64,000 nt of DNA from Isosphaera pallida ATCC 43644 (GTDB lineage Bacteria > Planctomycetota > Planctomycetia > Isosphaerales > Isosphaeraceae), in contig NC_014962.1 in the NCBI RefSeq assembly GCF_000186345.1, positions 124,001-188,000 of the forward strand, written 5' to 3'. Positions within the stretch are counted from its first letter, which is position 1; each line of letters begins with the position of its first letter. Of this stretch, positions 38,490 to 47,257 are shown piece after piece. The position numbers and the translations under genes were made by a program. A model generated the notes under the pieces. The model saw nothing but the letters and a program-made list of their open reading frames with translations, was not told the origin of the DNA and did no database searches.

Positions 38490-38993
38490 TTAGCGCTGGA
38501 TGACACCGACCAATTCCAGAATCTTCAACCAAATGATGTCCACGATGAAGAGGTAGATGGAAAGGATCACCACGCAGACCAGCACCACGATGGTGGAGGT
38601 GCGCAGGTCGTCGCGGCTGATCCAAGAGACCTTGTTCATCTCGGCTTCGGTGGCGATCAGGAATTCGGCGAATCGGGGATATTGAATCGTTCGAAAGGCG
38701 ATCCAAAGCAGGAGGCCACCGAACCCCAGTGGAAAGACGCGGGCGACCAGCAGGCTTTGATCGGCCAGCTGAACGGTCAGTTGCTGAACGCCGTAGACAA
38801 TGAGGATGGCCAGGGCGATGAACGTTGTCCAACGGACCTTACGCCCAAGGTTGAACTTGTAAAGGTCGGTCGAGACCAGATTGGTCCAATACGTCGGACC
38901 CTGACGCTTCGGCTTGGCCGAACCACCGAAATCTCCCTCGGCTCGCGCAGCGGCTTTGGCGGCGGTTTGCGATCCGTCTTTGACTTGACCCAT
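38490..38993 (-). CDS. secE: Preprotein translocase subunit SecE
   Basis: 167 residues. Essential subunit of the SecYEG channel. Three transmembrane helices: about 55-75 (FIALAILIVYGVQQLTV), 87-108 (VFPLGFGGLLLWIAF) and 140-163 (IVVLVCVVILSIYLFIVDII). The conserved SecE amphipathic stretch FAEFLIATEAEMNKVSWISR precedes the last one. The three-helix form resembles E. coli rather than the single-helix form. The start at ATG 38993 is taken as the last Met before the family region; the first 40 residues are basic and soluble. It lies between tRNA-Trp and nusG, the standard order. Confidence 0.93.
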   Translation of the reverse strand: MGQVKDGSQTAAKAAARAEGDFGGSAKPKRQGPTYWTNLVSTDLYKFNLGRKVRWTTFIALAILIVYGVQQLTVQLADQSLLVARVFPLGFGGLLLWIAFRTIQYPRFAEFLIATEAEMNKVSWISRDDLRTSTIVVLVCVVILSIYLFIVDIIWLKILELVGVIQR

Positions 38994-39207
38994 GTTGAGG
39001 CATCCCAGGGAACCAAACCGCCGATCGAAATGATGACGCCGATCACCCCACACCCGATCCGATCCGGATGCTCGTCGCCATAACGCCGCCCTCAATGCCA
39101 GCGGCCGAGGAAGGGAGTAACGAGGTCGGCGGGGCCGCGCCGTCGGAGCGAACACCCAAAATCGTTGACGGCCGCGGCAGTAGAACGAACTCGTTCAACG
39201 CCGCGAA

Positions 39208-39280
39208 CACGAGCGGAGGGAATCGAACCCCCAACCCCCGGTTTTGGAGACCGGTGCTCTACCAGTTGAGCTACGCTCGT
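39208..39280 (-). tRNA. tRNA-Trp(CCA)
   Basis: 73-nt cloverleaf on the minus strand. The acceptor ACGAGCG pairs with CGCTCGT (39209-39215), with G as discriminator as usual for bacterial tRNA-Trp. D arm (AGCTC..GAGC), anticodon loop CTCCAAA with anticodon CCA, and T loop GTTCGATTC are all present. The 3' CCA is not encoded. A tRNA-Trp just before secE is a common arrangement. Confidence 0.96.
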
Positions 39281-39541
39281 TCAGTGCAACAAGGGTAAGG
39301 ATGATTGCGAACCGTTGCCGAGCCGACGGTTCCAAGACGAGTCCGAGTTCATCTCAGCTGGTCGCATTTATGTCAACTCGCCTCGCCTGCCCATTTCCCA
39401 TCCTAACCAAACTCGGCCGACTTGACAAGACGTGAACTGGGAAATCCGCCGGTGCCTCGCTGCGCTGACCGTCAGAGAGACACCAGCGAATCGAGCCCAT
39501 TCAATCTCAATTCAAGCCGGTTGGACCTTAGCCACGTCACG

Positions 39542-39694
39542 TCACTTCTTGCGGGATTCCTTGTGCAACGTGTGACGTCGAAGCCGCGGGCAGTATTTGC
39601 GCAGCTCCAGACGGCCCGCGCCTCGGGTCTCCTTTTGCACGCGATAGTTGCGGTCGCCGCATTCCGTGCATTCAAGCCAGACGTATTCACGCAT
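39542..39694 (-). CDS. rpmG: 50S ribosomal protein bL33
   Basis: 50 residues, MREYVWLECTECGDRNYRV at the N-terminus and HKESRKK at the C-terminus. GGGAG lies 9 bp before the ATG. This is a bL33 with the first zinc pair intact (Cys9, Cys12), but the second pair is reduced to Cys35: the family sequence CPRC reads CPRL here. It lies between tuf and tRNA-Trp, the place rpmG takes ahead of secE in many bacteria. Confidence 0.95.
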   Translation of the reverse strand: MREYVWLECTECGDRNYRVQKETRGAGRLELRKYCPRLRRHTLHKESRKK

Positions 39695-39794
39695 CGAAAA
39701 CCACTCCCAATCACAACTTAAGACGCGATGCCATGCGGGGAGGAAAGGGCCACGTCCTGACGGGGCGAAACGAAGTGGAGCGGGTGTAGCCAGA

Positions 39795-39866
39795 GTCGCT
39801 AGCGACGGTCGAGTCGGCCCCGTTCAAACGCGCTGAAGGGATCGACCCGACAGGTTCGATCCCTTC
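39795..39866 (-). terminator. Strong hairpin downstream of tuf
   Basis: GAAGGGATCGA (39835-39845) pairs perfectly over 11 bp with TCGATCCCTTC (39856-39866), with a 10-nt loop. It is followed on the minus strand by a weak T stretch and then by the 12-bp palindrome GTCGCTAGCGAC (39795-39806). It lies in the 346-bp gap between tuf and rpmG and probably ends or trims the tRNA-tuf transcript. A further GCCCTAGGGC palindrome sits at 39895-39904. Confidence 0.5.
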
Positions 39867-40040
39867 GAGAGCGATCGGTTTCGTTCCCGAACGGGCCCTA
39901 GGGCAATCTCACAAGACCGGACGACCTTCCTGGCTTGGAGACGACGAAGGGGCCGGTCTCAGTCGGAACCACGGGCAAAAAGGGGATGAGCGTAGTGGGG
40001 GAGGGCAGGGGCGTGATTCCGAGGGATCCGACCCGGTCGA

Positions 40041-41261
40041 TCAGGCCAGAATCTTGGTCACGACGCCCGCGCCGACGGTTCGCCCACCTTCCCGAATGGC
40101 GAAGCGGAGGTTTTCCTCCATCGCAATGGGGGTTTGCAGTTCCACCGTCATCTTGATGTTGTCGCCCGGCATGCACATTTGCGCTTCGGAGCCGTCCTCG
40201 GCCAGCAGATTAAGGACGGTGCCAGTCACGTCGGTGGTGCGGAAGTAGAACTGGGGACGATAGTTTTTGAAGAATGGGGTGTGGCGACCGCCTTCATCCT
40301 TCGAGAGCACGTAGACTTCGGCCTCGAACTTGGTATGCGGCGTGATCGAGCCGGGTTTGCAGATGACCTGCCCACGCTCGAGTTGGTTCTTTTCGATCCC
40401 TCGGAGCAGTACGCCAACGTTGTCGCCCGCCTCGCCTTGCTCCAAGACTTTTTGGAACATTTCAACGCCGGTGACGGTGGACTTGAGGTTGGCTCCGAAG
40501 CCGATGATTTCGACTGGATCGCCGACCTTGACGACCCCACGCTCCACCTTGCCGGTGCCCACGGTGCCGCGGCCTTTGATCGAGAAGACGTCTTCGACCG
40601 GCATGAGGAACGGTTTGTCTTTGTCACGGACCGGGTCGGGGATGTACTCGTCCATCGCCTTGACCAGGTCCAGGATCGACTTAGCCTTCTCTGGGTTGGT
40701 CGGATCGTCGTAGGCTGGGCGGGCGCAGCCACGGATGATCGGGATTTCATCGCCCGGGAACTTGTACTTCGACAGCAGTTCCCGAATCTCCATCTCGACC
40801 AGTTCCAGCAGTTCCTCGTCGTCCACAAGGTCGATCTTGTTGAGGAACACCACCAGGGCTGGCACGCCGACCTGACGGGCCAGCAAAATGTGTTCGCGGG
40901 TCTGGGGCATGGGACCGTCGGCCGCCGACACCACCAGAATCGCGCCATCCATCTGGGCGGCCCCGGTGATCATGTTCTTGATGTAGTCGGCGTGACCTGG
41001 GCAGTCGATGTGGGCGTAGTGCCGTTTCTCGCTTTCGTATTCCACGTGCGAGACGGCGATGGTCACCGTCTTGGTCGCGTCGCGGACGGTGCCGCCCTTG
41101 GCGATTTCGGCGTAGTCCTTGACCTTGGTTTGACCGGCCCAGGGTTGGTTCGCCAACACCTTCAACAACGCGGCGGTGAGTGTGGTCTTGCCGTGGTCGA
41201 TGTGACCAATCGTACCTACGTTGACGTGCGGCTTAGTGCGTTGGAAAGTTTCCTTGGCCAT
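40041..41261 (-). CDS. tuf: Translation elongation factor Tu
   Basis: 406 residues. GTPase that delivers aminoacyl-tRNA to the ribosome. P-loop [21 protein letters not shown] (G3) and [10 protein letters not shown] (G4) are intact. Switch I differs: where most EF-Tu have RGITIN, this one reads [14 protein letters not shown], keeping the G2 threonine. The G5 block reads RGCARPAY instead of the usual GSALKA, and the protein is about a dozen residues longer than E. coli EF-Tu. Domains II and III are standard ([24 protein letters not shown]). The ATG at 41261 is the family start; the open frame upstream is leader. Confidence 0.97.
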   Translation of the reverse strand: MAKETFQRTKPHVNVGTIGHIDHGKTTLTAALLKVLANQPWAGQTKVKDYAEIAKGGTVRDATKTVTIAVSHVEYESEKRHYAHIDCPGHADYIKNMITGAAQMDGAILVVSAADGPMPQTREHILLARQVGVPALVVFLNKIDLVDDEELLELVEMEIRELLSKYKFPGDEIPIIRGCARPAYDDPTNPEKAKSILDLVKAMDEYIPDPVRDKDKPFLMPVEDVFSIKGRGTVGTGKVERGVVKVGDPVEIIGFGANLKSTVTGVEMFQKVLEQGEAGDNVGVLLRGIEKNQLERGQVICKPGSITPHTKFEAEVYVLSKDEGGRHTPFFKNYRPQFYFRTTDVTGTVLNLLAEDGSEAQMCMPGDNIKMTVELQTPIAMEENLRFAIREGGRTVGAGVVTKILA

Positions 41262-41662
<401 letters not shown>

Positions 41663-41839
41663 GATTCTCGGCTGGTTCCACAATACCAAAAAACCATCCT
41701 CCCACCAACCCACGTCTTGGGAGGCAATCTGAAATTCCATCCCACCATGCCAGTTGAACGTAGGGTTGGGTGATCTCCTCACAAACCAATCAAACAAAAA
41801 CGTGGCTCTGGTTGCAATCCACGAACCACATTCGCCAAG

Positions 41840-41910
41840 AGCGGGTGATGGGAATCGAACCCACACTGCCAGCTTGGAAGGCTGGTACTCTACCATTGAG
41901 TTACACCCGC
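41840..41910 (-). tRNA. tRNA-Gly(TCC)
   Basis: 71-nt cloverleaf on the minus strand. Acceptor GCGGGTG pairs with CACCCGC (41841-41847), discriminator U as in bacterial glycine tRNAs. The anticodon loop CTTCCAA gives anticodon TCC, and the T loop is GTTCGATTC. No encoded CCA. Corresponds to glyT in E. coli order. Confidence 0.95.
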
Positions 41911-42028
41911 AGCCAAGGTCGCGTTCCCGTCGGGCCGCAATAGGCAGAACAAAACGTGAACCCGTCAGGAACACCGTCGCCGGTTCACCCTGATCCACAA
42001 ATGAGGATCAGGAAGAGACCTGACGACA

Positions 42029-42111
42029 TGGGTGGAGCAGGATTCGAACCTGCGAAGGCGAACGCCACCAGATTTACAGTCTGGCCCCTTTAGCCACTTG
42101 GGTATCCACCC
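42029..42111 (-). tRNA. tRNA-Tyr(GTA)
   Basis: 83-nt class II tRNA on the minus strand with a long variable arm. Acceptor GGGTGGA pairs over 7 bp with TCCACCC (42030-42036), discriminator A. The anticodon stem-loop CAGACTGTAAATCTG gives anticodon GTA. No encoded CCA. Corresponds to tyrU in E. coli order. Confidence 0.95.
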
Positions 42112-42188
42112 AAACCGCAACGGAATGAATTGCCAAGACCAAAAGGCCAGCCGCGTGACGCAGGGGAATTCGGCTGCCCTTTCGGTGA

Positions 42189-42261
42189 AGCTGACGGTGA
42201 GACTCGAACTCACAACCCTCGGTTTACAAAACCGATGCTCTACCGATTGAGCTACGCCAGC
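42189..42261 (-). tRNA. tRNA-Thr(TGT)
   Basis: 73-nt cloverleaf on the minus strand. Acceptor GCTGGCG pairs with CGTCAGC (42190-42196) including one G-U pair, discriminator U. The anticodon loop TTTGTAA gives TGT, and the T loop is GTTCGAGTC. First gene after the promoter; corresponds to thrU in E. coli order. Confidence 0.95.
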
Positions 42262-42306
42262 GGTTCAACCAGCTCGGCGTCATCACGGACCGGCTTTGGA
42301 GCCGTT

Positions 42307-42335
42307 ATCATATCATACGACTCCCTCGAAGGCAA
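42307..42335 (-). promoter_or_regulatory. Sigma-70-type promoter of the tRNA-tuf unit
   Basis: On the minus strand TTGCCT (42330-42335) and TATGAT (42307-42312) are separated by exactly 17 bp. The start site would fall near 42300, about 40 bp before tRNA-Thr(TGT). The surrounding 20 bp are A/T-rich in an otherwise GC-rich region. Confidence 0.72.
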
Positions 42336-42506
42336 CCACTTTTTTCCAGCGCGCCGGCGGCGGTGGCCATAAGGGGGGCAAAGACCGACACGGCGTCCTC
42401 GACATGAAGTCAGACGAGTCGGGTGGCTTTAGGGTTCACGTGATCCGACAGGAGTTCGCGCTTCGGATCGAATTTGGACTTTGAATCGAGACGAGAGAAG
42501 AAGGAG

Positions 42507-43427
42507 ATGGGGACAACCAAGCCGAGTGGAGCGGGCTACCGAGTGATCGTGTTTGCGGGAGCCGAACGAATCGAGCTGATCCGGGGAATTATCGGCGAGG
42601 CGACCGCCGCTCATCCGATTGATCTGGCGTTGGGGGCAGCTCGTTTGCCTGGTGTGTGGCCTTGGCCGGTGTCCCAAGAGGCCGCCCAGTTTATTGTCGA
42701 GCGGTTGGAGGCGTTTGGGATTGCCGCCGAGGCGCGTCGCGCTGATACCTTTCCCGTCCTGGGGCGTCCCCGCGCGGTCTCGGCGGTCGCGGTGTTGAAG
42801 GATGGGCTACGTTGCGAGGGTTGGCGGGGCGAACCGACCCAGTACATTCCCTGGTCTCGGGTCGAGGTGGTCGTCGCGGGTTGGATCGCCCGGCCCGACG
42901 CTGTCGCGCCGGCCTCATACTCCCTTCCCGCCGCCGATCGCGTGACCGGCTGGAGGCGACTGTTCACTGGTCTTCGCAGCCCAACGATCCGTGAGTCGGT
43001 TTGGTTGGGCGGCGGCGGCGCGCGGTTGCGACAGGCGGTGCGTCGGCCGCGCGATCCGCTGGGCCAGGCGCTCGTGGTGCGCCGGGAGCCAACCCTGTGT
43101 CTCCGCTTGAGCGAGGACCGGCTACGTTGGCGTGGTGAAGTCGAAACGTTGTCCAGTGCCGAGCCGGCCCCGACGAGCGATCGCGCGGGCGAGCCGCCGG
43201 GCCGTCGTCGATTCCGTCTGGGGATCGCCACGATCCTAGAACGGTCGGTCCAGGCTGGAGCCAACGTCTCAGCCCGCTCCTGGCGATTCGCCCGCACCCC
43301 CGCGCCACCCGACGGCTTCGCGCCCGAGTTCGACTCCCCCGAGGCCCTCGAAGACCGCGCCACCTTGGAAACCCTGGCCCGCTGGCACGACCACCGTGCT
43401 GATTCCGCGCCGTTGATCGGCGAATGA
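42507..43427 (+). CDS. Hypothetical protein with bL12 C-terminal-like N-terminal domain
   Basis: 306 residues. No named family was recognised. Residues about 11-80 run in register with the C-terminal domain of bL12: VIVFAGAERIELIRGIIGEA compares with bL12 [20 protein letters not shown], and EAAQFIVERLEAFGIAAEA with [18 protein letters not shown]. The proline bend (WPWPVS against PKPVKQGIS) also matches. The middle (about 95-190) is a beta-rich segment of unknown type, and the C-terminus is Arg/Pro-rich. AAGGAG lies directly against the ATG at 42507; a TTG at 42474 is the alternative start. It is divergent from the tRNA-tuf promoter. Confidence 0.7.
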   Translation: MGTTKPSGAGYRVIVFAGAERIELIRGIIGEATAAHPIDLALGAARLPGVWPWPVSQEAAQFIVERLEAFGIAAEARRADTFPVLGRPRAVSAVAVLKDGLRCEGWRGEPTQYIPWSRVEVVVAGWIARPDAVAPASYSLPAADRVTGWRRLFTGLRSPTIRESVWLGGGGARLRQAVRRPRDPLGQALVVRREPTLCLRLSEDRLRWRGEVETLSSAEPAPTSDRAGEPPGRRRFRLGIATILERSVQAGANVSARSWRFARTPAPPDGFAPEFDSPEALEDRATLETLARWHDHRADSAPLIGE

Positions 43428-43862
43428 TCGCCCCGATCGATCGGCGGATGAAGGTGAAATGAGCCGCGTTTTGAAATTGGTCGCCTTTCCAAGACAAGGA
43501 GTTTGAATCCTTATCCTCAAAAATTCGCGTGAAAACTCATCTGAGGCGCAAACTTACTGCTCGCACGAGTTCGACTCACCACAGAGTTCCCTAACTTGAA
43601 GCGCGACCAAACCACAGTCATTGACGAGCAAATAAGTATTATTGAATGTGTCTATCAAGGTGCGTCCTGAGCCAACGCGGGATGGGTCCACTTTGGTCTC
43701 ACCCCTCTCCCGTTAAAGGCGGTCGAGGGGTAGAGTGGGGGCGTCCGGACGGGGTCGCGCGAGAGGGTCCGGTCCCATCCCAACGAGGGCCGGGGGTCGG
43801 CCCGGATCGGATTGGACGACGACTCGGGGACGGCCCGGCGTCCGGCGGGGAATTCCTGCGCG
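43428..43862 (+). other. 435-bp gap upstream of the Gfo/Idh/MocA gene
   Basis: No gene is recognised. The part at 43500-43670 is much richer in A/T than the surrounding sequence and is the likely promoter region. A TTGACG at 43621 has no -10 box at normal spacing. The part after 43680 is GC-rich with no family features in any frame. Confidence 0.4.
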
Positions 43863-45023
43863 ATGACTCGAAAACTGCGTGTCGGCATGGTCGGCGGCGG
43901 CGGTCCCGGCAATTTCTTCGGCGCTCCGCACCGACGGGCGATCCTCATGGACAACTCGGCCGAACTGACCGCTGGGGCGCTTCGCAGCGACCCCGCGGGC
44001 GCGATTGCCTCGGCCAAGGAGTTGTTTTTCACCCGGGGCTACGGCGATTGGGCAAGTATGATCGCCGAGGAGGCCAAGCTGCCCGAGGATCAGCGGATCG
44101 ACTACGTGACGATCGTGACCCCCAACCACGCCCACTTCGGCCCTGCCGACGCCGCGGCCCGCGCTGGGATGGGAGTGCTGTGCGAAAAGCCGCTCACCTT
44201 GACCCTCGATGAAGCCCTGGCGCTGCGTAAAACGGTCAAGCAACACGACACGCCGTTCGTGGTGGCCTACACCTACACCGCCTTCCCGATGGTGATGATG
44301 GCCCGGGAACTCGTGCACGACGGGACGCTCGGCGAGATTCGCAAGTGCGAAGCCTGGTATCCCCAGGGCTGGCTGGCCTCCAAGATCGAAGCCCAGGGCC
44401 AGCAACAAGCCTCCTGGCGAGTCGATCCCGCCCGCTCGGGAGCCTCGGGTTGCGGCGGCGACATCGGCACCCACGCCTACGAGTTCATCAAGTTCGTCGC
44501 CGGGTTGCGGGCAGTTCGGGTCCAGGCCCGCACCAAGACGTTCGTGGAAGGCCGGGCGCTCGACGACGACTTCACCGTGCTGGCCGAACTCTCCAACGGC
44601 GCGATCGGCACCATCGCCGCCTCGCAGGTGACCATCGGCGCTCAGAACGACAACGGCTTTCGCATCATCGGCACCAAGGGCACGCTAGAGTGGTCGATCA
44701 CTGACCACAACACCCTCAAGCACTTCGAGGCGGGCCAACCGGTGCGTCTGTTCCGACTGGGGGCCGAATACGGCTACCTTCCCGAGACGGTCAAACCGTA
44801 TGTCCGAGTTCCCTCCGGCCACCCCGAAGGCTTCCACGAGGCGCTCGCCAACCTCCACCGTTGCTTGGAGTGGACCATCCGCGCGCGTCGGGGCGAAACG
44901 GTTCCCCGCGCCTGTCCGCTGCCGGGCATCGACGACGGTGTAGAAGGGATGGCGTTCATCGCCGCGGCAGTCGAGTCGGGCCGCGAGGATGGCCGCTGGG
45001 TTGCCGTCAAACCTTTGGATTAA
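43863..45023 (+). CDS. Gfo/Idh/MocA family oxidoreductase
   Basis: 386 residues. The N-terminal Rossmann fold begins VGMVGGGGPGNFFGAPHRRA (residues 6-25), followed by the family's TPNHAHFGPA and CEKPLTLTLDEA, whose lysine is catalytic. The C-terminal alpha/beta domain has GDIGTHAYEFIKFVAG. These NAD(P)-dependent enzymes act on sugars, inositols or their derivatives; the substrate is unknown. The ATG at 43863 is the first one giving a normal N-terminus. It is followed by a clear terminator and stands as a single-gene unit. Confidence 0.9.
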   Translation: MTRKLRVGMVGGGGPGNFFGAPHRRAILMDNSAELTAGALRSDPAGAIASAKELFFTRGYGDWASMIAEEAKLPEDQRIDYVTIVTPNHAHFGPADAAARAGMGVLCEKPLTLTLDEALALRKTVKQHDTPFVVAYTYTAFPMVMMARELVHDGTLGEIRKCEAWYPQGWLASKIEAQGQQQASWRVDPARSGASGCGGDIGTHAYEFIKFVAGLRAVRVQARTKTFVEGRALDDDFTVLAELSNGAIGTIAASQVTIGAQNDNGFRIIGTKGTLEWSITDHNTLKHFEAGQPVRLFRLGAEYGYLPETVKPYVRVPSGHPEGFHEALANLHRCLEWTIRARRGETVPRACPLPGIDDGVEGMAFIAAAVESGREDGRWVAVKPLD

Positions 45024-45078
45024 CCCGATTCACCCAACATCGTCGTCATTCGCTTCCCGATCCAGCTTGCCAAAACGG

Positions 45079-45112
45079 GCCGTCGAGATCACCTCTCGAC
45101 GGCTCTGATTTT
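45079..45112 (+). terminator. Intrinsic terminator of the Gfo/Idh/MocA gene
   Basis: GCCGTCGAGA (45079-45088) and TCTCGACGGC (45094-45103) form a perfect 10-bp stem with a 5-nt loop TCACC, followed by TCTGATTTT (45104-45112). It starts 55 bp after the stop codon. This is the clearest intrinsic terminator in the window. Confidence 0.82.
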
Positions 45113-45567
45113 CGATGATTCAGAAAAACGCAAGGGGATTGTCGAATCGTGGATTAATTTGGGGGAGATTTTGGAATTCTTCTCGAAGTCCTCTCAGATT
45201 GGTGGCGCAGGAAAAGTAAGTGGAAATCAAGCCCCTCTCCAAAAAATCTGGCCTACACTCGGTTAGGACTCACGGGACTTCCAGGAGACGGTCTGACCAG
45301 AGAAGAGAAAAGACGTCGGTTCTCTTGCGAAGCGGAGGATTGTCGGTGAATCGGGGTCAGGCTGGTTGAGGGTTCCGAAGCGTCTCGCCGCCCGACGGGT
45401 CGAATGCAACGAGACGGCGTTGGGGTGGGATGGTGGCTCTCGTCACGGCTTCCCCGAGGCCGTGGAAGTGTGAGTTCTCCATTGTTACCACACGCGACTC
45501 CGACCGAGCGAGAGCGGGGTTGGAGAAATCATCCTCAAGTTCAGCCCAGGAAATACGGGGAAGCGTC
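45113..45567 (+). other. Gap before the TadE genes
   Basis: About 455 bp without a recognised gene. The stretch 45120-45260 is A/T-rich and probably contains the promoter of the tadE-tadE-tadG group, with TACACT at 45254-45259 as a possible -10 box but no matching -35. Confidence 0.35.
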
Positions 45568-46158
45568 ATGTTGGTCATTCCATCGAGTCGGGAACCGATC
45601 GCGGGAGGTATCAGCGGAGCGCGGCGTCGTGGCCGAGGCCGTTGGCGTCGTCGTCGCGGTGTGGCGATCGTCGAGTTCGCGGTGGTGTTGCCGCTGATGT
45701 TGATTTTGGTGGTGGGGTTGTTCGAGGTGGGCCAGCTGGTGCGGGTCCGGATGGTTTTGGATAGCGCAGTGCGGGAGGGTTGCCGCCAGGCGTCGATTGG
45801 CCAACGAAGGGCGATGACGCCCGATCCGGTCAATCCGATCAACTCGATCCGAGACGTGGTCGAAGGCTATCTTGCCCGCTCAGGGATCAACACTGAGGGC
45901 TTGGAGGTGCAGATTTTGGGTGAGGGGGGAAGCCCGATCGAACCCAGTACGCTGAACGCCTCCATCAATCAACCGGTGGCCGACCAGTTCGTGGTCGAAG
46001 TGTCGTTGCCGTTTGACCGCAACGGCACTCAGGGCAACCGTTTGGTTGACATCAACTACAAAATCATCAGCTATCCGAGGCTCACCAGTCGGTCGCAGTG
46101 GTACTCGATGCGGGACTTCCCCTTGCTCGCCGAGGCACTCGATCCCCCCATCGAGTGA
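45568..46158 (+). CDS. TadE-like pilus assembly/pseudopilin protein
   Basis: 196 residues. A basic N-terminus (Arg-rich, residues 19-33) is followed by the TadE signature GVAIVEFAVVLPLMLILVVG with the conserved glutamate of the pilin-like hydrophobic segment. The rest is an extracytoplasmic beta-rich domain. GGGG(AAG) precedes the ATG at 45568; the open frame before it is not family-like. TadE-type proteins are minor pseudopilins of tight-adherence pili or, in planctomycetes, of less-defined surface systems. Confidence 0.88.
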   Translation: MLVIPSSREPIAGGISGARRRGRGRWRRRRGVAIVEFAVVLPLMLILVVGLFEVGQLVRVRMVLDSAVREGCRQASIGQRRAMTPDPVNPINSIRDVVEGYLARSGINTEGLEVQILGEGGSPIEPSTLNASINQPVADQFVVEVSLPFDRNGTQGNRLVDINYKIISYPRLTSRSQWYSMRDFPLLAEALDPPIE

Positions 46159-46264
46159 TCATCACGCGACCGGACCGCGCCTTGTCCCATCCCGGCGGTT
46201 GGCGACGTATCGATTTGATCCAGTTTCCCGATTCACGCCCCACGATTTGCAAGGAGTTGCAAAG

Positions 46265-46756
46265 ATGGTTCGACTCACGCGGAGGGTCGGTTGCAGTCCA
46301 GGAGCGACCACACCACGGCTTCGACGCGGTGTGACGGTGGTTGAAATGGCGATCGTGGTGATGGTCGTCTTCATGTTCCTGATGGGGATCATCGAGTTCA
46401 GCCGCATTCTGATGACGCGGGTGATGTGGGACAACGCCGCCCGCGCCGGCGCGCGGTTGGCGGTGGTTTCGACTGACTCGTTGACCGACGAAGAGTTGAT
46501 TCAGAAAATCGATTCCTTCCTGCCGGCCGCGACCAAAAGCACGGTGGTGGGTGGGTTCAATCCCAACGTCAACATTCGGGTGTTCCGCGCCGACGAGAAC
46601 GGCAATGAACTAGGTCACTGGAAGAGCGCCGGCTTCGGCCAGGCAATCGCGGTGGAAATCTCCGGCGAGGTCAGCATCATCTCGCCGATTGCGATGGGAG
46701 GACGCAACTCTATCAACCTGCGGGCGTTTCATATGATGTACAGCGAAGCCAACTAA
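46265..46756 (+). CDS. Second TadE-like protein
   Basis: 163 residues. RRGVTVVEMAIVVMVVFMFL gives the TadE signature with the conserved Glu; MGIIEFSRILMTRVMWDNAA continues the helix. AAGGAG (46251-46256) lies 8 bp before the ATG at 46265, so the long frame upstream is not used. It follows the first TadE gene by 106 bp. Confidence 0.88.
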   Translation: MVRLTRRVGCSPGATTPRLRRGVTVVEMAIVVMVVFMFLMGIIEFSRILMTRVMWDNAARAGARLAVVSTDSLTDEELIQKIDSFLPAATKSTVVGGFNPNVNIRVFRADENGNELGHWKSAGFGQAIAVEISGEVSIISPIAMGGRNSINLRAFHMMYSEAN

Positions 46757-47257
46757 GTGTGAAACAATCGCTCCGATCGTCGTGCGTCTCCCGACGACGC
46801 GCGATTCGGTCATCCCTGTGGATAGGAATGACGGACCACGTTGAACCAACCTGGCGATCGTGGTTGGTTGACGATGGGAGGGTTTCGGTGCAACTTCCAC
46901 TGAAATCGCACTCCCCTCGGCCATTAAGGGCGGTTGCGCTTCGACGAGGTGTCCTGAAAGCGTTGTTCAGGGGTCACAACCTCGGTTTGAGATGCCCAAC
47001 GCAACCAATAGATGGATAAATCTGAAGAAGAAGGACTATCCAGGGATTGATGAGACGCGGACGCCGTGCTCGTGTGGAGCAATCGGTAGCGGGGTTTGGT
47101 AGCGGCGGTGCCTGACCCCGCGCGTTGAGACCCGCTTTGGGTTGGTTCGAGCGAGAGCTTCGCTCAGAATCGGTAGCACGACCAACACAGGACCTAAATG
47201 TCCTCATTCCCAGGTGTTCGTAAACCCTTAAGCTTCTTTTGAGGATGAGGTGAGAGG
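46757..47257 (+). other. 501-bp gap between TadE and TadG genes
   Basis: No convincing gene. AACCAACC (46844-46851) pairs with GGTTGGTT (46862-46869) across a 10-nt loop, about 90 bp after the TadE stop; without a T tract it is only a possible attenuator. A frame of 86 codons starting at 46759 has no family features and is basic like other non-coding frames here. The A/T-rich end at 47200-47257 carries the ribosome-binding region of the next gene. Confidence 0.4.

Noticed and set aside
46759-47019. 86-codon frame after the second TadE gene
   Set aside because: No family features, no ribosome-binding site, and basic composition typical of non-coding frames here.
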